This document shows, one piece after another, positions 12,351 through 24,340 of a stretch of 64,000 bases of DNA (its first letter is position 1; every line of letters begins with the position of its first letter). The notes beneath the pieces were generated by a model, which was not told the DNA's origin, searched no databases, and saw nothing but the letters and a program-made list of their open reading frames with translations. The translations under genes and the position numbers were made by a program. The DNA comes from Trachelipus rathkii (lineage: Eukaryota; Arthropoda; Malacostraca; Isopoda; Trachelipodidae): contig JABUQX010088043.1 of assembly GCA_015478945.1 (NCBI GenBank), positions 1-64,000 of the forward strand. The letters run 5' to 3'.

Positions 12351-14289
12351 TAAAAACATCGCTATACTGATTTGTTGTTAAATGAATATTTATCATCAGC
12401 TTCGGCTCGGGTAACTTCATGTTGTTAGTTGCTTTACCTTTCAAGTTTGAAACTGTTAATGTTAGCAGTTTATTCTTGCTTGAGCTGTGTTAGGTTTTTC
12501 GTTGTATGTTATATTCTTGGTTCAGACTATGATATGTTAGCTTTGTTAAGGCAAAAACTTTGTTACGTTGGCTTATATTCATTGATCAGTATGATAATTA
12601 GATACGGTGATGGTAAATATTGCAGTGTTAATGCGAAAATAATAATGATATGTTAGAGATATGTTTGAGAAAGTGTGAATAGGTTACGTTTTGTACGCTG
12701 TGCTAGGTACTTTACTGTTGTTAAGTATGGAACTTTGTTAATGTTTGTTGTTTATTCATGCGTAAGGTGTGTTAGGTTTTGTCATTGTACATTATATTCT
12801 TAGTTCTGGTAATGCTATGTTAGCTTTATTGATGTGAAAACAATGTTACGTTAGCATATATTCGTCGGTCAGTATGATACTTAGGTATAGTGATGATGAA
12901 TTTTTATTAAATGTTACTATGTTTGAAAGTGTGAATAGGTTACGTTTTGTACGCTGTGCTAGGTACTTTACTGTTGTTAAGTATGGAACTTTGTTAATGT
13001 TTGTTGTTTATTCATGCGTAAGGTGTGTTAGGTTTTGTCATTGTACATTATATTCTTAGTTCTGGTAATGCTATGTTAGCTTTATTGATGTGAAAACAAT
13101 GTTACGTTAGCATATAGTCGGTCAGTATGATACTTAGGTATGGTTATGATGAATTTTTATTAAATGTTACTATGTTCGTGCAAAAATAATAATGATATGT
13201 TAGAGATATGTTTGAAAAAGTGTGAATAAGTTACGTATTGTATGCAAATGTTAGTTACTTTACAGTTGTTAAGTGTGGACCTTTGTTAATGTTAGATGTT
13301 TATTCGATCATAAGGTATGTTAGGTTTTGTTGTTGTACATTATATTCTTAGTTCAGACTATGATATGTTAGCTTTATTGATGTGAAATCTTTGTTGCGTT
13401 AGCGTATTTTCGTTGGTCAGTATGATACTTAGGTATGGTGATGATAAATTTTTGTTAAATGTTACTTTGTTAATGTAAAATAATAGTGATATGTTGGAAA
13501 AAAGTGTGAGTAGGTTACGTTCTGTATGCACCGTTAGTTACTTTCCTGTTGTTAAGTATGGAACTTTGTTAATGTTGACTGCTTATTCGTGCATAAGGTA
13601 TGTTAGGTCAGTCGTTCGTACATTATATTCGTAGTTCAGACTATGATATGTTAGCTTTAATGATGTGAAATCTTTGTTACGTTAGCATATATTCATTGAT
13701 CAGTATGATAATTACACAAGATTGTGATAAATTTTTGTTAAATGTTACTATGTTAATGTAAAAATATCAGTGATATGTTTGAAAAAGTGTAAGTAGATTA
13801 CGTTCTGCGCTCAATGTTAGTTACTTTACTGTTGTTAAGTATGGAACTTTGTTAATGTTAACTGTTTATTCATGTTTAAGATGTGTTAGGTTTGTGAGTG
13901 TACATTAGATTCGTAGTTCAGGTAATGCTATGTTTGCTTTTATTGATGTGAAAACTTTGTTGCGTTAGCGTATTTTCGTTGGTCAGTATGATAATTACAC
14001 ACTGTTGCTATAAATTTTTGTTAAATGTTACTATGTTAATGTAAAAATATCAGTGATATGTTAGAAAAAGTGTAACTAGGTTACGTTCTGAGCTCAATGT
14101 TAGTTACTTTATTGCTGCTAAGTATGGAACTTTGTTAATGTAACTGTTTATTCATGTTTAAGATGTGTTGGATTTGTGAGTGTACATTATATTCGTAGTT
14201 CAGGTGATGCTATGTTTGCTTCATTGATGTGAAAACTATGTTACGTTAGCATATATTCGTTGATCTGTATAATAATTAGACTTTTTTAA

Positions 14290-14650
14290 CTTATAAATAT
14301 GAAAAGGGTAAAATTTTAGTAAAAAACAAACTGTTTAAAGCATATAAAACAAAAAATAAATGAAGGTTTTGTGTTATGTTATACAAAATATGATATGAAT
14401 CAATAGATCATAGATGGGGAGGGTCGTGAGGCGAGGGAGGCTGGGGATTTGGAGACTCAAGAGGCTCCAGAGGCTCTAGAGGGTGTTTGATTTATATAAA
14501 AAAACGTAAATTTTTTTAAGTTATAAACTTAAAAAGAATAAAATATGTTTAATTTTTTTTTTAATTTTTTTAAATTTTAAAAATTTTTAAATTTTTAAAT
14601 TTTTTAAAAATTTTTATTTTTTTTTTTTTTTTTTTTTATTTTTTATTTTA
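14290..14650. repeat. Satellite edge and homopolymer-rich AT sequence
   Basis: Degenerate satellite words and a GGCTCCAGAGGCTCTAGAGG stretch (near 14461) give way to alternating A and T runs at 14545-14670. No gene. Confidence 0.6.
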
Positions 14651-14690
14651 TTTTTTATTTTTTATTTTCTGTCTCGCAGATACATCATAA

Positions 14691-14880
14691 GAAAGATGTA
14701 TACCAAGTTTCGTCGTTCTATGTCAATATTTCAGGTTTGGGGGCTGGGGACCCCCCTTTTGGATATGCAATGCTATTTAACCCATATATGATGTGAGTAC
14801 CTTATATGAAGATTGTATACCAAGTTTCAGCTTTCTACGCCAATATTTAATGTTTGAGTGGGGCCAGCATCCCCCATGGG
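14691..14880. repeat. Paired ~65 bp motif, two copies 117 bp apart
   Basis: GTATACCAAGTTTC followed by TTCTA and TCAATATTT-like sequence occurs at about 14697 and 14815. In each copy it is followed about 40 bp later by a GGGG..CCCCC short inverted repeat (GGGGACCCCCC and GGGGCCAGCATCCCCC). A further GGGGGCGACCCCCC occurs at 15280. This reads as an old dispersed repeat with internal duplication. No frame fits. Confidence 0.5.
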
Positions 14881-15051
14881 GATGCATGGTCATGTAACCT
14901 CGTTAACAATGAGGTTACGTCACCATCTAACCACCCTCCAAATTTTAGCACGATACGATAAGTTCGGAGTCGGAGGCAGGCTGGCAAATCGAAATCGGAA
15001 CCGGATGCGAAGAAGCAACCGCGGCGGAACGCGAAGTCGGAATGCGTAAAA

Positions 15052-15115
15052 AAAAACGATTCCTTACAGGAATCGTTTTTCGACTCAGATTCGATTTCCT
15101 TCGGAAATCGAATCT
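15052..15115. other. Twin perfect hairpins
   Basis: Two adjacent perfect 13 bp stems, each with a 3-base loop, 6 bases apart. The first stem is AAAAACGATTCCT (15052-15064) with its complement at 15068-15080. The second is AGATTCGATTTCC (15087-15099) with its complement at 15103-15115. The two differ in sequence but share GATT and ATTCC words. They sit downstream of a GC-richer 14930-15045 stretch and upstream of a short ATA repeat. They would look like terminators in a bacterial setting; in this eukaryotic setting the role is unknown. Confidence 0.75.
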
Positions 15116-15119
15116 TCGA

Positions 15120-15835
15120 CGTAATAATAATAATGATAATGTGTATGTGTATGCGCACGCGTGCGCTCGAGCGTGAGCGCGTAACCCGAGGCGATTGGGC
15201 CGAACTCGTTTTTAAGCCTAATCTTACCTGCGAGGAAGCCGTAACAAGGGCGTAAGCGCTATTTTGAGCTATGCTCTCGGGGGCGACCCCCCTTCTATAT
15301 ACATCCTAGAGACTTGAAATTTACCACTTACCTCAATAGATTATATTCAAGTTTCAGACCGATGACTCTGCTCCTTCATAAAAAAAGGGTGGAAGCGGTC
15401 AACCTGGCCATAACTACTCACGTCACACTGCAGGGATGCACGAGCAGAGTCCTGCGATCTTCGATATCACGCCACTTTATGTAACTTCCTTTTATAGGAT
15501 AAGTGCCTATATATATACGAAAAACTAGTAAGGCGCTTATTTCAAATAGATTTTTTTTTTCAAAAAACATATTTTCGTATCTTTCACAAAGTTTATCTAC
15601 ACGACCCCTGCATCTTGCTTTTCATAACCCGGGGCCAGGTCGCGATCCGGCATTTGGAAACGATGTCTCGGAGCATAAACGATAGCTCCTTTTCAGGAGG
15701 TAATTGATTCTTTTTCTAACCATTTCAGAGTACAAGAAGAAATATTAACTACAAGTTTTATCATTCTATATTTGGAGAAGGAAAAGCAGTAAGAGAAAAT
15801 CAATTTCATAGTAAACCGAGGTCCAAAATTTTTGA
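15120..15835. other. No recognisable gene or repeat
   Basis: Moderate-GC sequence with a GCGCACGCGTGCGC-like run near 15151-15180 and an AGGTAAT motif near 15700. Frames are at most 60 codons with no motif. I see nothing identifiable. Confidence 0.4.
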
Positions 15836-16680
<845 letters not shown>

Positions 16681-16902
16681 AATAACAATACAGCTTAACA
16701 ACTCTTTCTGCTATTCTTTGCTAACAATAACTTAGCAGCAATAGCCAGTATAATATGTTCGTATTTCGAGGTATTGAAAAAGGTTCGTGAAACTATATTT
16801 TGTGACAAAAGTGCATCGTCAAAAATTTTCGAAGCAATTAAAAGCCTCTCGAAGAGTACTTAACTTAAACTTTTGATACTTTCCTTAATTAATATTTACA
16901 TC

Positions 16903-16907
<5 letters not shown>

Positions 16908-16958
<51 letters not shown>
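16908..16958. repeat. (AT)n microsatellite
   Basis: About 25 uninterrupted AT dinucleotides. Confidence 0.95.
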
Positions 16959-16960
<2 letters not shown>

Positions 16961-17001
16961 AAAAACAGATAACTGCTATGCTATACTGCTATATCTTTCT
17001 G

Positions 17002-17126
<125 letters not shown>

Positions 17127-17438
17127 GTGCACCCGTTTTTTAAATGTTTTTCAATTTAAACGTCTTTATTTGAAGAAGGAAAAAATACCGAGAAACGTCC
17201 ATTTTATCGTCTTTTTTTCTAAAACCTTTTATTCTGTTCGAAATTTGTATTGATGAAAGAACACCATAAAAAAGAACTCGTCAAATAATCTCAAAATCTG
17301 AGTAAAATTTAAAATAATTCGGTTGGAAAAATTATCCTTATATCATCAGCCTTTCGGCAAAAAATCATTCAAAAATAAGGGATCGTAAATAATCAAACAC
17401 CAAAAGACAGATCTGCACCAAGGAAAAAAAAACGTTTT

Positions 17439-17614
<176 letters not shown>

Positions 17615-17618
<4 letters not shown>

Positions 17619-18375
17619 ACCTTGTATTTATGCAACAAATTTATTTTTAGTTAAATACTGTAAAATTCCAAATTGTAAATCATCCTTTTACTTATATGTT
17701 AATACATATTTAAAGATTCAGGAATATAATCATGTTACTTAATGCTTGTAAAATATGTTAACTCTTCGTTGAATATTCCGAACAATTTTGATTGACAGCT
17801 TGCATTTATGCTAATACTTATATAAAACTTTCAAAGTAATTTTCTTATATAAGTATTATACAAATTTCATATAAGTCGTTCCTTGCCTCGGTTGGTACAT
17901 TATCTTTTCCGTTAACTCCGAAAAGAAATTTCTCCCATAGCAATAATATACATACATATAATAATTCAATTCAATGTTAGAATTTTCTGCCTTTTTCGCG
18001 TACCATTCGACCAATAATTTACCGCCAAAAGTAAAACAAATATAATATGGTTTGGTATATAACAATAGTTTATATTTATAATAACATATTTTTAGAATTT
18101 AATCGTGGTAAAAACTTTTGAAGGAAGATGCCTAATATTTAAAAAAAAAAATTGTTTGACTACTTTGTGTACGAAAAAGCCACGAAGAGGAAGCGGTCAA
18201 TTAAAAACGAAATAATATATTTGTTTGTTATTAACATAGAGCAAAGTTGCGTATATGCGATATAAGCAAGCCAAGGCATGGTTTTCTCTCGATAACGAAC
18301 GTTATTTGTTTATTTTAAATCCTAAAAGAGCATATCGGCCATTTATTTGTCAGTCAATTTTCCTATCTATCTAAC
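17615..18375. other. AT-rich sequence, nothing identified
   Basis: No motif or repeat recognised. A 69-codon minus frame at 17856-18065 has no family signature. Confidence 0.4.
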
Positions 18376-18745
18376 CTACTAGACGTAGGAATAATTATAT
18401 TATGCTTCTCCAGACAAGGCTCTCAAGAAAGGTTCCAAGACAACGATCGGCCAAGCAATGAACTTTCTTTCGAAACAGACTCTCGTACACCACGTATTGG
18501 GCAAGCGACGTACGACGAAGCTTGCAGCTTCCCCGTCTCTTTCTCTTTTGCGAACGTCTGGGCAAAAAAGGTTCGACAACTTTCGAAGCTGGCAAAGCGA
18601 GTGATCCTCTTCGAGCTAGAAGAAAAATCTCAATCAAAAGAGCTAATTTGTGTTACATGTATTTTAATAAATCCATCAGAGAAAATCATGTTAATTTAAC
18701 ACCTTGTAATAACTGTTTGTTACTTTAATAAAGTGATAAATATTA
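18376..18745 (+). other. GC-richer segment ending in AATAAA-type signals (LTR-like guess)
   Basis: A moderate-GC segment with several TCTTTC/GAAAG words is followed by AATAAATCC at about 18665 and TAATAAAGTG at 18726. The layout (GC-richer body, then polyadenylation-like words) is what a solo LTR or a gene 3' end can look like. I find no TG..CA ends, target duplication or second copy in the window, and the overlapping 80-codon minus frame has no motif. Identification is speculative. Confidence 0.15.
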
Positions 18746-18840
18746 GAAGTGTAATTCTAACAAGTAAATTTTTAGTTCATTTATTCACAAAAACAATTGC
18801 AAAAAATTGCTTCTTTTATTAAAGGAATAATTCAATAATT

Positions 18841-21290
18841 TACCGTATCTTCTCCTCTTCTTCACTCCAACATGCCAGATCGTCTGCATATGCCATTATT
18901 TCCCCATCAAAGACTCCCAATCTCTCCTTCACTTTACTAATTACCACATCTAAATATAATATGAACAATATAGGCGGTAATACACTCCCTTGTTTAACTC
19001 CTGTTTTTACTTCAAACCATATATCATTTCACTCTCCGTTCTGATGTTACAACTACATTTTTCGTACATACTCATTATTTATATATATATCTTCCACTGG
19101 GGCTCACTCCAATAATTTTCCTCCATGACTCTCCACAGTCTCTCCGTCGGTACAGAATCAAAAGCCTTTTGCAAATCAATAAACGCAACGTAGAAACTCT
19201 TGCCGTATTCTAACATCTTCTCCATAACTATCCTTAGTGTAAACAGATCTGTCGTTTCTCTTGCTCCTCTATACCCATGTTGCTCCTCCCCCAGTCTCGG
19301 CTCAACAATCACTCTCAACCTTCTCTCCAATATTTTTTCGTAAATTCTTTGACAGGTGGTTCTATCTCATAATATCTTCCTCATAGTGATGTCCATAGTA
19401 TAAATATGGATATATTATCACTTTAATATATTAGTATTATATTATAGCTTATCCCCCAATCTCTCCGCAACTTTTTCCCTCTCTCTCACAAAAATGTTTA
19501 ACAGGTTTACTGAAAGAGGTCTTTAATTCTTTTCCTTCCTTCATCACCAACTCAACCGCCACTTCATCCTCGTTCCAGGCACCTCTGCCCCTTTTCATCT
19601 TTTTTATAGCATCCTCATATATATATATACCATTGTAATATATATATACCTCATCTCTTTGCATCCGCTTCTCCCCTGTCCGCCACCATTTCCTCTGGTG
19701 TTCAGTATTCTACATTCAACAAGTCTTCATAGTGTTCCGTCCACCCTTTCATTAATTATTCCAGGTTTTACCAGAAATCTTATCCATTTCCTATCATTTA
19801 TAATTTCTGAACACTATGAATATATAGATAAATAATCATATAATGGTGTTTTGAACTAGAATATATATATACTTCTCCCTCTCCATTCTACTCTCTGTAA
19901 TATATAGGCGCTTGTCTTCTCACATCTCCTCCTTCTTCCCCCTCCTCTTGATTCTTAATGTTCCTACTGTCACATTATGATAATATATATATATAACAGA
20001 TATTAAGTAGTATCGTTCTCTTAGGCAAGTAGATGTTTTTCTTTCTGATTTGCATTCTTCTGACGATCATGTTCTTCTTCGTGGCCCCTTTTACTTGTAC
20101 CTTATATATATATATATATAAGCGTATACATATAGGAAATTTGTCTGAAGGAGATGCCTCCCTTAATGTTCCGTCTCACTCCGTTTTTCCGAGGTCTCTT
20201 TGCATTTTTCTGTTTGTACTTTTCTCTCTCCTCTTGTTCACGCCCAGCTTTTCTAACTTTGATCATGTTACTTTTTCTGTTCCTTAACATGTTCTTTCGC
20301 CACTCATCTTCAAATCTACCACCACCAACCTATGATCTGCATCAAACGACACTCCTGGTATCACTTTCATTTTCTTCCCATTTTCTAGAAAATTCAAATA
20401 TGAGTATAGATATTGGAAATTTGTCTGAAATTGCTGGTTATTTCGGTTCCATATATAATATATATAGATAGATAGAGTGACTCCCGATGTCTATAAAAGG
20501 TGTTCATAAGACTCCTTTAGAATCATATTCCATACAATAATCTATCAATCTCTCTCCTTCCAGATTCCTCGTCTCTTCTCCTCACATCACAATACTCTCT
20601 CCACTTCTCTCTTCTTTCTCCGTGGCGTTGAAATCTCCCATCAACATTCTTTCTCCTTCTTCCTCCACCCATTCCTCCTCCATCATCTCTTCCCTGAATC
20701 CTATTTTTTTTCTTCCTTTCCGAACTGCCCATTGCTGTGTGTGCGTATACTTGAAATATTCTTATTTCTTCTGCCGATTTTCAACACCATCATTATTCTC
20801 TCGTTAATATTTTTCACCCTCTGAATACATGGTGATAGTCTCGGCCCTACTATCATTCCAACACCGTGTTTCCTTATCCCTTCTCTCACTCCGTGTACAG
20901 CAGCATATAACCTTCTCCCAGCTCCTTAACCTCCTCAGAACCTCTCATCCTCATCTCCGCCGGCTATCCAACAATTGCTATCCTCCTCTCCTTCATGATG
21001 CCCACTATCTGCCTCCTCTTCTCTAACATAGGTGCCTACATTTATGTATCCGCGTACTACAGTAATATTTTAAATGTTTTCCTGTAAATAGCGGCATTAT
21101 CTCGCCGTGGTGGTCGTCTAAAGTTTCGTCTGGCTTCCGAGGCTCGCGCTTGCAGCTATTTCTGTAAGCAGTTTATTTCGGGAAGTGGCTTGCTAGGGCC
21201 TATCCTGCCCTAGCCATAGCTCCTTTTGCCGAGAACATCTTTGATGTATCGTTGCCCGGTGTGCACGACATGGACGCGGAGTTGGACTTT
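18841..21290 (-). mobile_element. Non-LTR retrotransposon (RTE-like LINE) relic: endonuclease plus reverse transcriptase
   Basis: Read on the minus strand, the order is endonuclease then reverse transcriptase. Endonuclease traces include HGVGMIVGPRL near 20840, GDFNAT at 20621-20639 (the catalytic GDxN motif of the APE-like family) and ADHRLVVVDL near 20325, the usual end of the domain. The linker carries KKMKRGRGAW near 19580. The reverse transcriptase has GYRGARETTD near 19260, FIDLQKAFDSV near 19160 (first catalytic aspartate), TGVKQGS near 18990 and AYADDL at about 18876-18893 (catalytic pair). Multiple frameshifts and stops, plus short (TA)n insertions, break it into at least six pieces. 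Sequence matching the LINE stops near 18841, just after the YADD box, so the thumb and 3' UTR are missing. The upper boundary is soft; 21060-21290 may be 5' leader. The RTE-like label is from motif style only. Confidence 0.85.
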
Positions 21291-21693
21291 GCCCCCCATA
21301 TATATATAAGTATATAGTTATATTATATTATATATATATATATATAATATATATCATATATATATATATATATATATATTATTTATATATATATTTTAAT
21401 ATATCTATAAGTCTATAATTATATAATATAATATATATATATATATATGATTTAATATTCCCTAGGTGTAATTACAGATTAAATTAGATACATTGCAGTG
21501 GGGGGAAAAACCTGCATGTTTATTAAGGGGATTTTTTAATGAGTAAAACTTTATGCTAATTAAAATTGAAGATGCTCAAGCTATCGCAATTATACTCGGG
21601 ATTTTTTGTGCAGTGGTAACCTGTATGTGATTAACAGGCATTAACACATGCACTGTCACCGCAATATACGAAGCTCAAGCGGAATTAAATATA

Positions 21694-21740
<47 letters not shown>

Positions 21741-21870
21741 ATTATACTATTATTATATATATATATTATATATATAAGCTATAATATATATACTATATAA
21801 TACTAATTAATTTATATATATATATACTATTATATATACATATTATTATATATACATATTGGACAATTGG
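21291..21870. repeat. AT microsatellite clusters
   Basis: (TA)n-rich tracts at 21297-21450 and 21690-21870 flank about 230 bp of unique AT-rich sequence (21455-21690) in which I see nothing. Confidence 0.85.
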
Positions 21871-22900
21871 TGTTTAAATGATTCAACATCTAGTTATTTA
21901 AGACTGCATTAAAGTTGGTATTTTTACATAAGGTTTCTGCTTATTTCTTTTATATATATAGACAACACTGTGGGTCAGCGAGTCAAATATTTATATATCA
22001 CTAGGGGTACTCGAGCTTTCGTTCAAGATAATATAAGAGCACCCTTTGTCAAGAGGAAAGAAGAGAACTCAGCAATTAAACTGTGGAAGCAATTGAATTA
22101 GGCATAGATTTTGCGTTGTTGTCTTATGCCTTTTTTTAATATGATGATAATTTTGATAACTTTTGTATTATGTCTTTTTAAAGTGATCTAAGTAAATTTC
22201 GATATAATATATATTAATAGATAAAATGGAAAATTTGGACTTCTTCAACGGAACCGAAGAGTTTCTATGTTTTTTTGAATTGGTTTGCCTTATTGAGATG
22301 ATAGTTATTATTTTTTGGGGTTTCTTTATGCGAGTGGTCTTGTATTGAGATCCTAACATTTGTTGAGGGCTTGAATTTGTATTTATCTTTTTATATGCCA
22401 GGTGTCTTGTTTGTGTTGATATGTGCCGGCGGTGTTAAGGTCATCGTTTTCACCGCATATGATATGGGAAGGGCAGTCATAAGCAAAGGGATTTTGTAGA
22501 TAACAGTTGGTTTGCAAAAGAGAGAGAGATAAGCTAAGGGGGTCAGATAGAGAATATATATAAGAGTAGAAAAGTGTTATATTTGGTATGAAGTTTATGG
22601 AACTGAGGGAAATCACTTGTTTATAATTTTTGTTTTAGGTATAAAATTACCGGAAGAAAGAGATATATATATAGATATAGATAGGATATGGTGTTGGGGG
22701 GTAGATTTTATTGTTTCAGCTTTTTAATGGGCCTATATATAGTTTATGACTTGTGGGGGGTGGGTAGTTTAGTTATTGTGATAATAGGAAAAAAGATGTT
22801 TTTTGTTTCGGAGTCAAGATGGTTGGGGGAGCATCATTACGGGTTAAAGTAAGTTCACGAACTGTCTGTATAACTCATATACGGATATATATTTATACTA
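21870..22900. other. No recognisable feature
   Basis: AT-rich unique-looking DNA with G-rich short runs (GTTGGGGGGTAG near 22690, GTGGGGGGTGGG near 22752) and no coherent frame above 77 codons. Confidence 0.4.
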
Positions 22901-23300
22901 TATATGTATAACAATATAGATCTATATATAATGTAGCATATAAATAACTATCAATATTAATAATAATACTAGATATATATATATATATATATAGTATATA
23001 TATATTATTATAGTAGAGGAAGAGGCCAATACTTCTCAGTTACGGAAATATTGGGAGTTTTTCTTCTTCTTCTTCCCTTCTTATATTTATACTTCTTCTT
23101 CTGTCAGTTTATCTGTTCTTAGCTTCTTCTTACTTCTTCTTAGCTTTCTTCATTATCTCACTTTTCTTCACATAATATATATAACGGACAACGACATAAG
23201 ACTTTGCTATTTCAATGTACATCTTAAAGAATGGTTCTGACTTTATCATATATATAAATTTCTTCTTCTTCTTCTTCTTAATGGCAGGTCTGTCTGTGCT
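22900..23300. repeat. (TA)n and (TTC)n interspersed simple repeats
   Basis: Tracts of TATATA near 22970-23010 are followed by TTCTTCTTC clusters at 23060-23160 and 23258-23280. Confidence 0.8.
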
Positions 23301-23424
23301 AAAGATAGAGTTTCTGGCAGACTTATCCTATTAACCCGCGCTTTGTTCCTCAAACGACTTTACAGTGTAATAGTAAGTTTGATAGATACTGTTCTTCCAT
23401 GATTGCTAATACAATCATTTAGGC

Positions 23425-24160
23425 TTACCGTTACTCACGTTGAAGCAGAGCTATGTATCTACAGGTACTCAGAGAGATTAACCACTTCCTCCTGTTGAAG
23501 CCATATCTTCAACCACAGGAAGCCCTATGAATATAGCTTTTCGATTGGTTTCGTAGGCTAATGAGCCAGCCATATAAGTCATTAGAACTCTGTTTATGAA
23601 TTATATAATATATATAGAGAGTAAAAACAACTTTAAGTTTTGGTTATTTATTAAGATTAATATTCGGTTTATATTCAGACTAGTCGCTGACCTTATTACT
23701 ATAAATAATCACTCAATATAATAATCAATAATTAATAATAATATAATATAAATATAATAATATAATCTATAATATAATAATAATAATAATATATAATAAT
23801 AATAAATATAATAATAATAATAAATAGATATATAAAAGGTTATTACAGTAGGAACCTATAAACAACATATATATATATATATAATAGAGATTATATATAT
23901 ATAATTAACATGCGAAGCTTATGTATTACAGGTACTCCACCGGGATTCCAACCACTTCCAACTCGTTCGAAGCAACACTATCTTTCAACACATGGAACGA
24001 CCATAATGAACTTACGCTAATTGATTAGGTACTCAATCGAGGCTAATGAGCCTGGCATATAAGCATCATTAGAACTATGTTTTATATTATCTATTCTAGT
24101 GGGACGAGTACAAAACAACTTTCGTTTTGGTTCTATCCTTTGCACTTAAACTTTCAGAGA
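23425..24160 (+). repeat. Duplicated ~230 bp module, two copies ~470 bp apart
   Basis: Copy 1 is at about 23440-23650 and copy 2 at about 23915-24150. Shared words in order are ACAGGTACTC, CAACCAC, GGCTAATGAGCC, GCATATAAG/CCATATAAG, CATTAGAACT and AAAACAACTTT. Copies differ by many small indels. Each is followed by (AAT)n-rich sequence. A fragment resembling the downstream linker (TATATTCAGACTAGTCGCTGACC at about 23672) recurs at 26070. Non-coding; possibly part of a longer tandem repeat. Confidence 0.65.
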
Positions 24161-24340
24161 TATATATATATAGATAGTTAGATAGTACTATAATTACTAT
24201 AATAAATAATTAATAAATAATATATAATGATAATAATAATAAATAATATAATAATATTTAATATAAATCATATAATAATAATACTAAATAATAATAATAA
24301 TAATAATAATAATATAATAATATAAATAATCACTGATACT
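23700..24340. repeat. (AAT)n-rich tracts
   Basis: Imperfect AATAAT repeats at 23715-23840 and 24180-24330 separate and follow the duplicated modules. Confidence 0.85.

Larger units (their letters stand above)
9960..14290 (-). repeat. ~290 bp satellite, reverse orientation; right arm of inverted duplication
   Basis: About eleven monomers marked by ATGTTAGCTTTATTGATGTG near 10440, 10730, 11012, 11760, 12535, 12820, 13064, 13370, 13650, 13925 and 14210. It is the reverse complement of the left block and is visibly cleaner than it. It includes the non-satellite module at 10125-10320, A-rich minisatellites at 11280-11570 and 12040-12350, and a recent 252 bp duplication (12675-12860 against 12927-13112, nearly identical). 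From about 13750 to 14290 the partner sequence lies off the left edge of the window. Confidence 0.9.

Noticed and set aside
12429..13059. Plus-strand frames of 61-75 codons in the right arm
   Set aside because: Same satellite-derived frames in reverse orientation.
15052..15115. Rho-independent terminators
   Set aside because: The shape fits, but the surroundings are eukaryotic repeat DNA with no bacterial-type gene upstream; reported only as hairpins.
14847..15158. 103-codon minus frame and 63-codon plus frame
   Set aside because: Low-complexity N/R-rich and histidine/isoleucine-rich ends crossing the hairpins; no family motif and mutually overlapping.
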